Part shown: piece by piece, positions 16,916-26,428 of the stretch
How the letters are laid out: each line of letters begins with the position of its first letter
How positions within the stretch are numbered: position 1 is the first letter of the stretch
DNA from: Methylomicrobium agile
GTDB lineage: Bacteria > Pseudomonadota > Gammaproteobacteria > Methylococcales > Methylomonadaceae
Direction: 5' to 3'
DNA length: 64,000 nt
Assembly: GCF_000733855.1 (NCBI RefSeq)
Contig: NZ_JPOJ01000001.1
Span: forward strand, 62,001-126,000
The notes under the pieces: model-generated
What the model saw: the letters and a program-made list of their open reading frames with translations, nothing else
Told to the model about the DNA's origin: nothing
The model's database searches: none
Made by a program: the position numbers and the translations under genes

Positions 16916-19900
16916 TCATGCGGATCGATATTTTTCCCTCGGCGAGTCTCCCAAAATCGCATAGCAAGCGGGAGTCAGAATCAGGCTGGCCGCCATGCCG
17001 ATCAATAGGCCCGCCGATAACGACAAGGTCATCGGGATCAGAAATTGTGCCTGCGGACTGGTTTCCAGCAGGGTGGGTAGGAAACCGGCAAAATTAGTCA
17101 GAAAGGCCAACAAAATGGGTCGAAAACGCGAGGTACACGCTTCGGTAATCAAAACTTCGACGGGGCGCTCGTCACCATCGTGTTGACGGATGTAATCCAA
17201 CAGCACCAGGCTATCGTTCACCACGACGCCGCTGGCCGCGATCATGCCCACCAGCGACTCCATCGATAGCGGCAAACCGGTTGCCCAGTGCGCCAGCACC
17301 GCACCGCTCCAGGCCACGGGAGCCGCGAGTAGAAAGATGACGGGTTTGCTGTAGGAACGAAACGGCACCGCGATCAGCGCATAAATGACTAACAGCGCAA
17401 TGACGGTGTTTTTGCTGAACGCCGCCAACAACGCTTTTTGTTCCTGGCGTTGTTGGCCGATTTCGATGTTCAGCCCCGGAAACCGATTTTCCAATGCTTG
17501 AAAAACATCCTTTTCCAGCACGGCATAGAGTTCGTTGGCATCGGCCTGCGTCGGATCGACGCGCGCCTGGACTTTCAACACGCGCTGCCGGTCTTCCCGG
17601 TGAATACGGGAATACCCTTGAACCAGCTCGACATCGGCTAAATTGGACAAAGGCGCACTCATACCGTTCGGCAAGCGGATCGGCTGGTCTTTTAATTGAT
17701 CCAGCGAACGCCGTTCGTTCAACGGGTAACGCACCATGACCTTGACTTCTTTTCGCCCGCGCATGAATCGATGCACTTCCTCGCCGTAATAACCCTGGCG
17801 AACTTGTTCGGCCAATAATTCCAAGCGCAATCCCAGCCGTTCCGCATCGGGTTTCAGCGTCAAATGGATTTCCGGTTTGCCGGGTTCCGCGGAATCGATG
17901 ACATCGTATACGCCTGGAAAGGCCTTGATTTGCTGCTTGAGCTGTTCGACGGCCGGCCCCAAGATGTTCGATTGATCGGCTCCCAGCATCAATTCAATGT
18001 CGTAGGGCTCGTCGCCTTCCTTGAAAATGAAATCCACTTTACCGCGCCCGATATCGCCGATGCGTTGCCGCCAATCACGGATAAAATCTTCCACTTTGAT
18101 GCGTTGCCGGCCTTCCGCCGACAATTCCAGCCAGATGCCTGCGCCATGTTCCCAAATAATGGTTTCGACTCCGACAATGACGCTGCGGTCATGGGCGTGA
18201 GCGGCGTTCACGCCCGCGCTTCGGCTTTGACTATCCTGGGGGACACCGTCCAATTCATCCCGCAACGCAAACAAAGCGTTTTCAACGCGGGTAGCCAGTG
18301 CTTGAGCTTCGCTATACGGCGCGCTCTGCGGCAGTTGAATCGATACCCAGAAACTGTCTTTGGTGACGTCGGGATTGATGGATTGCCGCACGCGGTCGCT
18401 TGCCACCAAACCTGCGCACACGATCAACAAGGCGGCAAACAAAGCGACCGTCAAATAACGCCAGTTCAGAACCGCATGCAGTAACGGCCGATAAACCGAC
18501 TCGACAAAACGATCCAAGCCCCGATTGAGCCGTGCGCGCAAACGTTGCAAACGCGTCGTTTCAGTAGTCGACTCGGTAACTGCCACCAAATGCGAGGGCA
18601 ATATCAATAAAGCTTCGACCAGGGAAAAAACCAAGGTCAGAATCATGATCAGACAAATCGGCCGCATCATCTGGCCTGCCCATCCCGGCAGATATAAACC
18701 GGGCAAAAACGCCACCAGCACAATCAATACCGACAACGTGACCGGTAACGCAACGGCCTTGACGCCGTTGATGGCTGCCTGCAAAGGCGTTTCGCCGCCC
18801 TCGACCTGCCGGCTATGCACGCTTTCGCCGATGATGATGGCATCATCGACCAAAACCCCCATCGCCAAAAGGAAGCCGAACAACGACAGCATATTCAACG
18901 AAATATCCAGCACCGGCATCAGCCAAAAAGCGCCGAGGACTGAAGTAAAAATACCGACACCGGCCCATAAGGCCACGCGCAAGCGCAGGAATAGCGTCAA
19001 CACCAGACAGACCAGTAAAAAACCGCTCAAGCCGTCTTCCAACAACGTGCCGATCCGTTCGTCATACGCTTGCGAATCGTCCCACCAGGTAATCAAGCGC
19101 AAACCCTCAGGCAGACTGGCGCGTAAAGTTTCAACCGCGGCTTTGACTTGCCTGGCCACCGCGACACTGTCCTGTTCGGTGTGTATTTCCCAGCCTTGCG
19201 CGGTTTGCCCATTGTGCCGCCAGGTATACAGACGCTCTTCGAGCCCGTCCTTGATCGCAGCAATCTGATCCAGCCTCAGGCGATTTCCATCGGGCAACGT
19301 CTTGATCACCAAACTGCCGACGGCCTCGGCATCTTTGGCCCGGCTATGCACGCGTAATAACAATTCGCCATCCGGACTTTTGACCAAGCCTCCCGGCAAC
19401 TCGACGGAAGCCTTGCGGATGGCCTGGGCGACATCGTCCAAGGTCAGCCGGTATTTGCGCAGTTGTTCATGCGCCACCTCGATACCGATTTCGTAAGCGA
19501 TTTCACCGTAATTACGGACACGGCTGACCCCCGGAATGGCGGCCAGCTGCTGTTGAATCCGGTCGCCGAATTGCTGCAGCGTGAATGCATCGGTTTCGCC
19601 GTGCAGAGCCACCCAAATCACGCCGTCATCGCCTTTGCGATCGGCGGGCGACACGTCGATTTTTTCCAATTGTCTCGGCAAACGTTGAATCGACTGGACT
19701 CGCCCGCGCAACAGCGCCATCATCTGCTCCCGGTCGCGATCCGGCAGAATCTCGACGCCCAAGGTACAGGTGTCGCCGCGGATTTCCCCGTGCAGATGTT
19801 TGATGCCCGACAAGTCATGCACCGCTTCTTCGATCGGGACGCAGACGGATTCTTCGACTTCCGACGGGCCCGCGCCGGGAAAAATCGCCGTTACCTCGAT

Positions 19901-20074
19901 CTGATGCGGACTGAAGCGCGGAAAGACTTCCTTGTCGACTTCAATCATGCCGAGAACCCCACCCGTGAGAATCAACAGCATCAGCAGATTGGCGGCCACG
20001 GGATTGCCGGCAAACCAGGCCAGCAAACCGGAAACCCGCTCATGCGCCTGCATTGGGGTGAGCGGTTTGTTCAT
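16916..20074 (-). CDS. RND efflux pump, inner-membrane transporter subunit
   Basis: A 1052-residue resistance-nodulation-division transporter that uses the proton gradient to export substrates from the periplasm or inner leaflet. It has the family layout: a first helix at about 25-45, a large periplasmic loop, helices 2-6 around 340-480 including GFLLAMGVLVDDAIIIGE with the paired Asp of the proton relay, a second periplasmic loop, and helices 8-12 near the C-terminus. Its start overlaps the adaptor stop by 4 bp (ATGA). No metal-specific signature is evident, so drugs, lipids or organic compounds are more likely than heavy metals. The outer-membrane partner is not adjacent; a candidate lies at 32.0 kb. 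Confidence 0.93.
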   Translation of the reverse strand: MNKPLTPMQAHERVSGLLAWFAGNPVAANLLMLLILTGGVLGMIEVDKEVFPRFSPHQIEVTAIFPGAGPSEVEESVCVPIEEAVHDLSGIKHLHGEIRGDTCTLGVEILPDRDREQMMALLRGRVQSIQRLPRQLEKIDVSPADRKGDDGVIWVALHGETDAFTLQQFGDRIQQQLAAIPGVSRVRNYGEIAYEIGIEVAHEQLRKYRLTLDDVAQAIRKASVELPGGLVKSPDGELLLRVHSRAKDAEAVGSLVIKTLPDGNRLRLDQIAAIKDGLEERLYTWRHNGQTAQGWEIHTEQDSVAVARQVKAAVETLRASLPEGLRLITWWDDSQAYDERIGTLLEDGLSGFLLVCLVLTLFLRLRVALWAGVGIFTSVLGAFWLMPVLDISLNMLSLFGFLLAMGVLVDDAIIIGESVHSRQVEGGETPLQAAINGVKAVALPVTLSVLIVLVAFLPGLYLPGWAGQMMRPICLIMILTLVFSLVEALLILPSHLVAVTESTTETTRLQRLRARLNRGLDRFVESVYRPLLHAVLNWRYLTVALFAALLIVCAGLVASDRVRQSINPDVTKDSFWVSIQLPQSAPYSEAQALATRVENALFALRDELDGVPQDSQSRSAGVNAAHAHDRSVIVGVETIIWEHGAGIWLELSAEGRQRIKVEDFIRDWRQRIGDIGRGKVDFIFKEGDEPYDIELMLGADQSNILGPAVEQLKQQIKAFPGVYDVIDSAEPGKPEIHLTLKPDAERLGLRLELLAEQVRQGYYGEEVHRFMRGRKEVKVMVRYPLNERRSLDQLKDQPIRLPNGMSAPLSNLADVELVQGYSRIHREDRQRVLKVQARVDPTQADANELYAVLEKDVFQALENRFPGLNIEIGQQRQEQKALLAAFSKNTVIALLVIYALIAVPFRSYSKPVIFLLAAPVAWSGAVLAHWATGLPLSMESLVGMIAASGVVVNDSLVLLDYIRQHDGDERPVEVLITEACTSRFRPILLAFLTNFAGFLPTLLETSPQAQFLIPMTLSLSAGLLIGMAASLILTPACYAILGDSPREKYRSA

Positions 20075-21273
20075 GGCGTATTAGCCGCTTGAGGCTCGGT
20101 AATGACGACACGCATACCGGCCACCAGCATCGGCATTTCCGAAATCACCACCCGTTCGCCGGAAGCGAGGCCGGATTTGATAATCGCTCTATCCGCTTCG
20201 GTACGCAGCACTTCCACCTGGCGGAGCTCCAGGCGCTGTTCGTTGTCGACCAATCTGACTTGCTGCAGCGTATTTAAGGCGGTGCGCGGTAACGCAAATA
20301 CCTTGTCGCGCGTCGCGCCTTCAATCTCGGCCTGGACGAATAAGCCGCTGAGCAGCGGAACACGGCCCGCCGCGCTTTGATCGGGCCGGTCGACCTGTGC
20401 GATTAAAAATAATTGGCCGCTGCTCTTGTCCAGGGCTGCTTCACTGCGCACGATGCGGCCCGGCCAATGCTGTAACCGGCCCCCGATTTCCGCATGGAGC
20501 ACCACGTTCGGCCAGCGGCTTTTGGTTGTTTTATTCCCCTGGGGCAAATCCAGAAACGCCAGCTGATCGATGCCGATGGGCAAACGGATTTCGGCGACGT
20601 CGTTGGCAAAAATACGGGCAATCACGCTGCCCGCCGGCAAGAATTGGCCACGCCCGACTTGTTTGCTCAACACGCGCCCGGCAAAAGGAGCGCGCACCTC
20701 GCAACGGCTGCGGTCCAGTTTTGCTTTGGCCAAATCCGCTTCGGCCGCCTGCAGTTTTGCTTCGGCTTCGGCTAATTGGGGTTTATGCAATGCCAAATCG
20801 CTGGCTTCGCCTTGGCCCAGCGCCTGCCATTCGCTCTCGGCTTGTTCGACTTGCGCACGTTCGTTGGTCAATACACGCCTGGCTTCGGCTATTTTGGCTT
20901 GGGCCGTGACGATGGCGTAATCGTAATCGCGCGGATCGATCATCAATAAAACGTCGTCGATGTCGAAAAAACCGCCGGAGACCAACGCCGGATGCACCTG
21001 CAATACTTTACCACCCACTTCGGCGATCAAATCGATCTCCTCGCGCGGCGCCACCACGCCTTGCGATATCACATTCAGCTTCAGCGTTTGCGGTTCCGCG
21101 CGAACGATTTGCACAGTCGGCACGACAGGCTCTGCCGCTTTGGGCAGCGTGCTGGGGCGCAATTCGATCATTGCCCATGACGCCCCCACGGCCGTCAGCA
21201 ACACCGCAGCCGGTAAAAGTGTTTTTATAAAGCGTTGTTTATCGTTCAAACGGCACCGCCTCATGCCAGACAT
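20071..21273 (-). CDS. RND efflux periplasmic adaptor (membrane fusion protein)
   Basis: A 400-residue HlyD/AcrA-type adaptor. It has an N-terminal membrane anchor or signal (TLLPAAVLLTAVGASWAMIEL near 18-38), a lipoyl-like half motif (VVAPREEIDLIAEVGGKV near 70), an alpha-helical hairpin rich in A/E/Q (about 115-200), the second lipoyl half (VRAPFAGRVLSKQVGRGQ near 212) and beta-barrel and membrane-proximal domains. It connects the RND pump to an outer-membrane channel. The gene is first in a two-gene operon and overlaps the pump gene by 4 bp. Start: ATG at 21273, with another ATG three codons in; no clear Shine-Dalgarno sequence. Confidence 0.9.
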   Translation of the reverse strand: MSGMRRCRLNDKQRFIKTLLPAAVLLTAVGASWAMIELRPSTLPKAAEPVVPTVQIVRAEPQTLKLNVISQGVVAPREEIDLIAEVGGKVLQVHPALVSGGFFDIDDVLLMIDPRDYDYAIVTAQAKIAEARRVLTNERAQVEQAESEWQALGQGEASDLALHKPQLAEAEAKLQAAEADLAKAKLDRSRCEVRAPFAGRVLSKQVGRGQFLPAGSVIARIFANDVAEIRLPIGIDQLAFLDLPQGNKTTKSRWPNVVLHAEIGGRLQHWPGRIVRSEAALDKSSGQLFLIAQVDRPDQSAAGRVPLLSGLFVQAEIEGATRDKVFALPRTALNTLQQVRLVDNEQRLELRQVEVLRTEADRAIIKSGLASGERVVISEMPMLVAGMRVVITEPQAANTP

Positions 21274-21322
21274 AAACTGATTCGGTTATTAAGGACATGG
21301 CAAAAAACAGCTATTTTCAGTT

Positions 21323-21379
21323 GTAGGGTACGCTGTGCGTACCTTTTCACCCTCCAATGGTACGCACAGCGTACCCTAC
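21323..21379. repeat. REP-like palindrome, GTAGGGTACGC family, copy 1
   Basis: Inverted repeat of 21 nt per arm, beginning GTAGGGTACGCTGTGCGTAC, with a 15-nt centre, between the adaptor gene and the PepSY gene. Nearly identical arms occur at 22821-22880 and 47507-47562. Confidence 0.9.
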
Positions 21380-21431
21380 AGCTACTGAAGGCTCTTTACC
21401 GGATTCATACAGGATAATCGTGGAATCGACA

Positions 21432-22625
21432 TCAACGGCGCTTCTTTAACCAGATTACGACGCCTGTCGCGGACAACATCACAATGACCAAGCCCAATAC
21501 GCAAACGAACAGCCTGTACGGCAAGCCGAAAACGTTAGCCATGTGCAAGGCCGTTAACCAGGAGGTCACGGTATTACCGTTATATTGGCCGGCAGGCAGC
21601 AGCAACATTTTTTGCTGTCCGCTATTGGCATCGATTACAACGCGCGTTTGACCTTCATGATCCTGAATATCCAGGCTGCTGCGGACACAATAGACGTAGA
21701 ATCCTTTGGCGCGATTGATCCAAATTGCCACGGGCGCTTCGATTTGGAAACCGTGTTCGGCCGCGGCACGGGTCATGGCTTGATGACCCAAGCGATACGC
21801 CTCGCGTAAATCGATTGCCGGATGAATCAAGGGTTCAGGTAAATCTTCGATATCGGCCCAGGGCTGATGATAGTCGCTGACGGATTGCATTACTTTCTGA
21901 TAAACCGTATCGCCCAGATTCATGTAGACGCTTGACCAGGCGAACACCAATAAAGCCAACCATACCCACAATCCGCCGGCCCGGTGTAAATCGTAGTTGA
22001 TTCGAAAAGGAGAACCGCGCCATTTGATCAGCCAGGCGCGACGCCAGCGCTGCCAAAACGGCGAAACGGCCGATTGATTGCGTTGACCGGCAAATACCTT
22101 GGCCGGCAAGGTTAAGTAGAAACCGACGAAACAGTCGATAGTCCAGATCAAGGCGGTGATGCCTAAAATCCACATGCCGACATCGTCCAACGCCAGGTTG
22201 AAATGCAGCTTGTAGATAAAAGGCATGAGATTGGTCATGCCCTCGGAAATAACGCCCCAACGGCGCCGGCCCAATTCGGCGCCGGTATAAGGATCAAAGA
22301 TCAGTTGATCGTAATTCAACTCGAACGATCGATCCGTTTGCTCATTTTGACGTGGAGATACCGAAAATTGTACCGCCGCAGAATTCATCCATAACGATTG
22401 CACACTCGCCTGCGGCGCGATGAGCCTCTCGGCACTTTCAATGAGCGTATCGAAATCGAGCGGCCTACGGCCATGCGCTTCAACATATAGATGGGGATTG
22501 ATGGCGCCGTCCAGCTCTTTGTAAAACGCCAGTAAACTGCCGGTCAGTCCTACAACGACTAAGAAAAGGGTCATCCCTAAACCGGTATAGCGATGAACCC
22601 GCACCCAAAATGGGCGGATTTTCAT
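21432..22625 (-). CDS. PepSY-associated TM-helix protein (iron-related membrane protein)
   Basis: A 397-residue inner-membrane protein of the PepSY_TM family. Visible are WVRVHRYTGLGMTLFLVVVGLTG, given here as the first membrane helix near the N-terminus, a periplasmic PepSY-like segment, then KLHFNLALDDVGMWILGITALIW, a helix after WVWLALLVFAWSS and a last helix (LVIVMLSATGVVIWL) before a basic end. Relatives are found with TonB receptors and siderophore uptake genes and some act as ferric-siderophore reductases. The start is placed at MKIRPFWVRVH because the preceding 13 residues are charged and atypical. It probably belongs to the iron cluster that follows. Confidence 0.85.
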   Translation of the reverse strand: MKIRPFWVRVHRYTGLGMTLFLVVVGLTGSLLAFYKELDGAINPHLYVEAHGRRPLDFDTLIESAERLIAPQASVQSLWMNSAAVQFSVSPRQNEQTDRSFELNYDQLIFDPYTGAELGRRRWGVISEGMTNLMPFIYKLHFNLALDDVGMWILGITALIWTIDCFVGFYLTLPAKVFAGQRNQSAVSPFWQRWRRAWLIKWRGSPFRINYDLHRAGGLWVWLALLVFAWSSVYMNLGDTVYQKVMQSVSDYHQPWADIEDLPEPLIHPAIDLREAYRLGHQAMTRAAAEHGFQIEAPVAIWINRAKGFYVYCVRSSLDIQDHEGQTRVVIDANSGQQKMLLLPAGQYNGNTVTSWLTALHMANVFGLPYRLFVCVLGLVIVMLSATGVVIWLKKRR

Positions 22626-22820
22626 AAAAACTCCAAAATCTTCATCTTTTAATAACATAGACAAGTATTAAAAGAAGACGATTTAGTCGCGAAAATACCG
22701 CACTAAGCGCTTAGGATTTGGATTTTGTCGATCATGGCTTTCCCCGCTCGTTCCCCCGCCTAGCGCTTATCGTATACCCCTTTGCCAACCTGAGTTACAT
22801 TCCGAAGAGCACAAACTGCC

Positions 22821-22880
22821 GTAGGGTACGCTGTGCGTACCATTATTGGAAGGTGAAAAGGTACGCACAGCGTACCCTAC
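22821..22880. repeat. REP-like palindrome, GTAGGGTACGC family, copy 2
   Basis: Same 21-nt arms as copy 1 around a different-orientation centre (TATTGGAAGGTGAAAA-like). It lies in the 360-bp gap upstream of the PepSY gene and downstream of fecR. Confidence 0.9.
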
Positions 22881-22986
22881 AACTGAATCTACAATAAACC
22901 TGCCCTGTTACAGCCATTTTCGTCCTTCGCCCCGGAAAACCCGGCGAAGAACGGGCTTCCTCCCTGGCCGGCCTCGTGTTCATGGC

Positions 22987-23940
22987 CTAGCCGATAATAA
23001 CGACCCAGTCGGTTACATAGGTCATCTTGATGCCCATGGTTCTTTGCAACACTTTCAGCATATCGTGGGACTCTCTGATGCTGAGGCGACCGTTGATTTT
23101 CAGTTGCCGTAATGAAGCATCTTTAAAGAAAACCATTCCCGGACGATACCGATTGATGGCCTCAACCAATGCCTCTAGCGTTTCATTTTCGTACACCAAA
23201 AACCCGTTAATCCATGACGTGGAGAGTTTCGAATCCAATTTTCTCGGATGCCCCAATGAGGCCTCGTAAACGGTGACCGCCTCATCCTCGCCTAAAACGA
23301 CAGGATCTTTCCAAATTTGACTATCGGATACTTCGACACGGCCGGAAAGCACCTTAATCTCGTCACTTTCTTTGCGATGATTGACAAAGAACCGCGTGCC
23401 CAATACGCGCGTCGTCGAATGATCCGCGCGAACCAAAAACGGGCGGCTGGGGTCGGGCTTAACATCGAAAAAAACTTCTCCCTTGAATAGCTCGACGGAA
23501 CGCTTGCCGTCTTTCATATTGACGGCAATGGCACTGTCCGTGTTCAGCATCGCGGTGGACCCATCCTCTAATAGAACGGTTTTACGCTCCCCCATTGCCG
23601 ACGTATAGTCCGCTCTCAATAGAATCCGCATTCGGCCGGCAAGCGGCACAGCGAGTACCAAACAAGCGGCAATGGCCAATGCTATTTTCGGATTGAGGTA
23701 ACGCTTTTTAGGCGGTTTGGGAGCAATGCGATGTAATTTTGCATTGATTCTCAGGCTGTTCAACAATGCAGTATCGCCCCACATGGCGCAAACTTCATCA
23801 AACGCACGACGGTGATCAGGGGCTTGTTCAAGCCACCGATCGAAAGACTTCCTATCTTCGTTACTTACGTTATCAGCCCGCAAACGGATAAACCACGCCA
23901 CAGCCTGTTCGTCTATATTGTCATTCAGATCGGATTCCAA
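22987..23940 (-). CDS. FecR-family anti-sigma/signal transduction protein
   Basis: A 317-residue FecR protein with the standard layout: an N-terminal cytoplasmic DUF4880-type region (AVAWFIRLRADNVSNEDRKS, near 13), a single membrane helix at about 84-102, the periplasmic FecR domain (about 115-215) and a C-terminal STN-like segment (INRYRPGMVFF, LKINGRLSI). Such proteins hold an ECF sigma factor and activate it when a TonB receptor binds its ligand. The matching sigma gene is not adjacent but 5.5 kb away on the opposite strand, and no receptor gene is in the window. The gene follows the acylase gene on the same strand. Confidence 0.92.
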   Translation of the reverse strand: MESDLNDNIDEQAVAWFIRLRADNVSNEDRKSFDRWLEQAPDHRRAFDEVCAMWGDTALLNSLRINAKLHRIAPKPPKKRYLNPKIALAIAACLVLAVPLAGRMRILLRADYTSAMGERKTVLLEDGSTAMLNTDSAIAVNMKDGKRSVELFKGEVFFDVKPDPSRPFLVRADHSTTRVLGTRFFVNHRKESDEIKVLSGRVEVSDSQIWKDPVVLGEDEAVTVYEASLGHPRKLDSKLSTSWINGFLVYENETLEALVEAINRYRPGMVFFKDASLRQLKINGRLSIRESHDMLKVLQRTMGIKMTYVTDWVVIIG

Positions 23941-24031
23941 AATACTCTACTACTTGACCTAATTTAAAAAACAACGGGTTATTCTATCGAAGTCTGAGTT
24001 CGTTAGCTCATGTTATCTTTACCCGGTCCGG

Positions 24032-26413
24032 TTATTCCGGACTCAACACCAGTCTATGCCGGGACTTGCCGGTCAACAAAGACATGGGCAATCCCTCTAC
24101 CCAAAAAGCCTGTTGATCCTTGTAATGGCTTGAGAGCGGATGCCCGGATTGTCCGCCCGGCATATGTAAAATGCCTTCCGATAAATGATTCGGGGATACG
24201 ACCAATCGCTCGCTCGCCCCGAAATCGGCACCTGTTACTCGCACACAAAACCCGCCGCATCCCGCCAGCGGCTGATGAGGCATATCCAAGGCGGGGGAAA
24301 GCAAAGGCAGCGCTTTGGAGAAAGGGTGAGCGTGATCGGCGATGTTCTGCTTGCCCCACGTCAGACCAGCCAGGCCGACATCGGGATGACGAGACATCAC
24401 CGCGGCCGCGCCGGTTTCCAATTGCGCCAAAATAAATTGCTCCCACGTCTTATGATGCGCGGCATCCGGCAACAATAGCGCCGGTTTTTCGTTTAACAAA
24501 GTTTGTAAGGGGGTATCGACATAATTCCAGTGATACGCAAAATTTTTGTCGGCTTGCCTGCAGGCATTTAAGAATGGCGTGAAAACCGAATCAATCAGTT
24601 GCTTGCGGAATTCCACCAATACCGGCAATCCCAAACTTGCAATATCGGCCCTGCCGTTCCAACTTGTCAAATAATCCCGTAGCGCGGTTAATTCGGGCTT
24701 TTGCGCTAAAACGTCCGGTGACAAGGCTTTTAATGCAAGCTGCTGGTAATAGTCATAAAATTCGGTTTGCGTATCTTGCTGAAGAGTGAACAACGACCAT
24801 TCGCTATGGGTCGCCGCTTGCTTGAGCCGTTGCTTGATTCGGTACGCCCGGTAGCCGTTAGCGTATTGATGGCCAATGACATACGGAAAATCGGCCGCAA
24901 ATCGCCGATCATTGGCGGATACCAAAAAACCTTCGGCAGGATCGATGGACTGGGGCATTTCATCGGGTTGGATATAGCCTTGCCATCCTGTTTTGCCATC
25001 GGCCCACGAACGGCTGATTGCCCCGTCTCCGCCAAAACGCCGGGGAATCTTGCCGGTCAATGTCCAGGCAATATGCCCATGTTCATCCGCCAATAACACG
25101 TTTAATTGCGGTCCGCCTGCACGCTTTACAATAGCCAAAGACGCTTCCAGGGTTTTACTCTCTTCCAAATCCATAATGCCGACATTAACCGCATCCGCAT
25201 CCAAAGCCACCCAATGAATGGCAACCGGCTGCGCCAATAACGGTTGCTCCGCGACCGGCCCCCATTGCGTTTCTCTCACCGTCAATGCCTTGGGCTCCGA
25301 GCCTTTGATAGGGATCGTTTCATGCCGTTCGTCGAAATTTTGCCAACGATCGCCGATCCGGTATTGCTGAGCGTTGCCGGGATTGATTTCGAGTTTGACC
25401 AAATCCAGAAAGTCGCCGCCGAGGTTGGTTATCCCCCAGGCAATATGCCGGTTACTGCCCGAAATAAGAAAGGGAGTGCCCGGCAAATTCAGGCCGGCTG
25501 CCCGCACCTCGGGATATTGAAGTTCAACGCGGTACCAAATGTTGGGGACGCTAATCCCCAAATGCATATCATTCGCCAGTATCGCGCGGCCGTCGCTTGT
25601 TTTGCCGCCGCTCACCGCCCAGGCATTGGAGCCGGCCAGGGTTTCCTCCGGAGCCTTGGCCAGGCTTTTCGAATCAGATGTACCGCCTGCCAGCAAGGTT
25701 TGCATAGCGGATATAGGGATGCCTTGCGGGGGCCTAAGGGATTGGGTGAACATCATCAAATCGTCGGTAAACCGGTCGCTGTCCGGCGTCAAAAACGCCA
25801 GTACTTCGGGCGGCAGGGTCCGCTCCATGATGCTGAGCATCCGCTCGCTGCGCTCAACCCAGGCCGTCAAGTTTTCAAACATCCCCAACACGACCAGCAG
25901 GCAATCTTCAGCCAGCCAAGGCTCAGGCCGGTAGCCGAGTACTTTAAACTCAAAGGGTAAAGCAGGATTTTGCCGGAGATAACTGTTGACGCCCTCCGCA
26001 TAAGCTTCTAAATATTGGCGATGTATTGCCGGCTGCTTGGACAACATTTGCCGCGCTTTGACATTAAAGCCGTAGATTCTTGACTGTATGTCGCTTTTTA
26101 GCGCCATTTCGCCGAATATCTCCGCCAATCGCCCGGCGCTCTTGCGCCGCATCAAATCCATTTGAAACAAACGATCGCGGGCCGTCACATAACCCAGTAC
26201 GCGCGCCGCATCGATGCGGTTATTGGCATTGATGAGCGGAATGCCGTGAGCATCCGTGTCCACGCTGACCGACGAAGACAGACCGGCCAATTTGAATTCA
26301 CCGTTTAGAATGGGCAGCGATTGCAGCCACCCGCGATAGCCCAATCCGCCTGCGACAACGAGTAATCCAATCGAGCCAAGCCCAATACGTAGCCATTTTT
26401 TCGGTTTAACCAT
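24032..26413 (-). CDS. Penicillin acylase-family Ntn hydrolase (PvdQ-like)
   Basis: A 793-residue periplasmic enzyme with an N-terminal signal or anchor (about 8-27). It has the precursor organisation of the family: alpha chain, linker, then the nucleophile Ser262 in GSNAWAVSGG, where autocleavage would release the beta chain; DGRAILANDMHLG and NRHIAWGITN follow as expected. Family members hydrolyse amide bonds in penicillins, acyl-homoserine lactones or acylated siderophore precursors. Being 15 bp downstream of a PvdE-like exporter and next to FecR, it most likely removes the acyl chain of a siderophore precursor in the periplasm, as PvdQ does. Substrate is inferred. Confidence 0.88.
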   Translation of the reverse strand: MVKPKKWLRIGLGSIGLLVVAGGLGYRGWLQSLPILNGEFKLAGLSSSVSVDTDAHGIPLINANNRIDAARVLGYVTARDRLFQMDLMRRKSAGRLAEIFGEMALKSDIQSRIYGFNVKARQMLSKQPAIHRQYLEAYAEGVNSYLRQNPALPFEFKVLGYRPEPWLAEDCLLVVLGMFENLTAWVERSERMLSIMERTLPPEVLAFLTPDSDRFTDDLMMFTQSLRPPQGIPISAMQTLLAGGTSDSKSLAKAPEETLAGSNAWAVSGGKTSDGRAILANDMHLGISVPNIWYRVELQYPEVRAAGLNLPGTPFLISGSNRHIAWGITNLGGDFLDLVKLEINPGNAQQYRIGDRWQNFDERHETIPIKGSEPKALTVRETQWGPVAEQPLLAQPVAIHWVALDADAVNVGIMDLEESKTLEASLAIVKRAGGPQLNVLLADEHGHIAWTLTGKIPRRFGGDGAISRSWADGKTGWQGYIQPDEMPQSIDPAEGFLVSANDRRFAADFPYVIGHQYANGYRAYRIKQRLKQAATHSEWSLFTLQQDTQTEFYDYYQQLALKALSPDVLAQKPELTALRDYLTSWNGRADIASLGLPVLVEFRKQLIDSVFTPFLNACRQADKNFAYHWNYVDTPLQTLLNEKPALLLPDAAHHKTWEQFILAQLETGAAAVMSRHPDVGLAGLTWGKQNIADHAHPFSKALPLLSPALDMPHQPLAGCGGFCVRVTGADFGASERLVVSPNHLSEGILHMPGGQSGHPLSSHYKDQQAFWVEGLPMSLLTGKSRHRLVLSPE

Positions 26414-26428
26414 TGCCGTCTACCTGCA

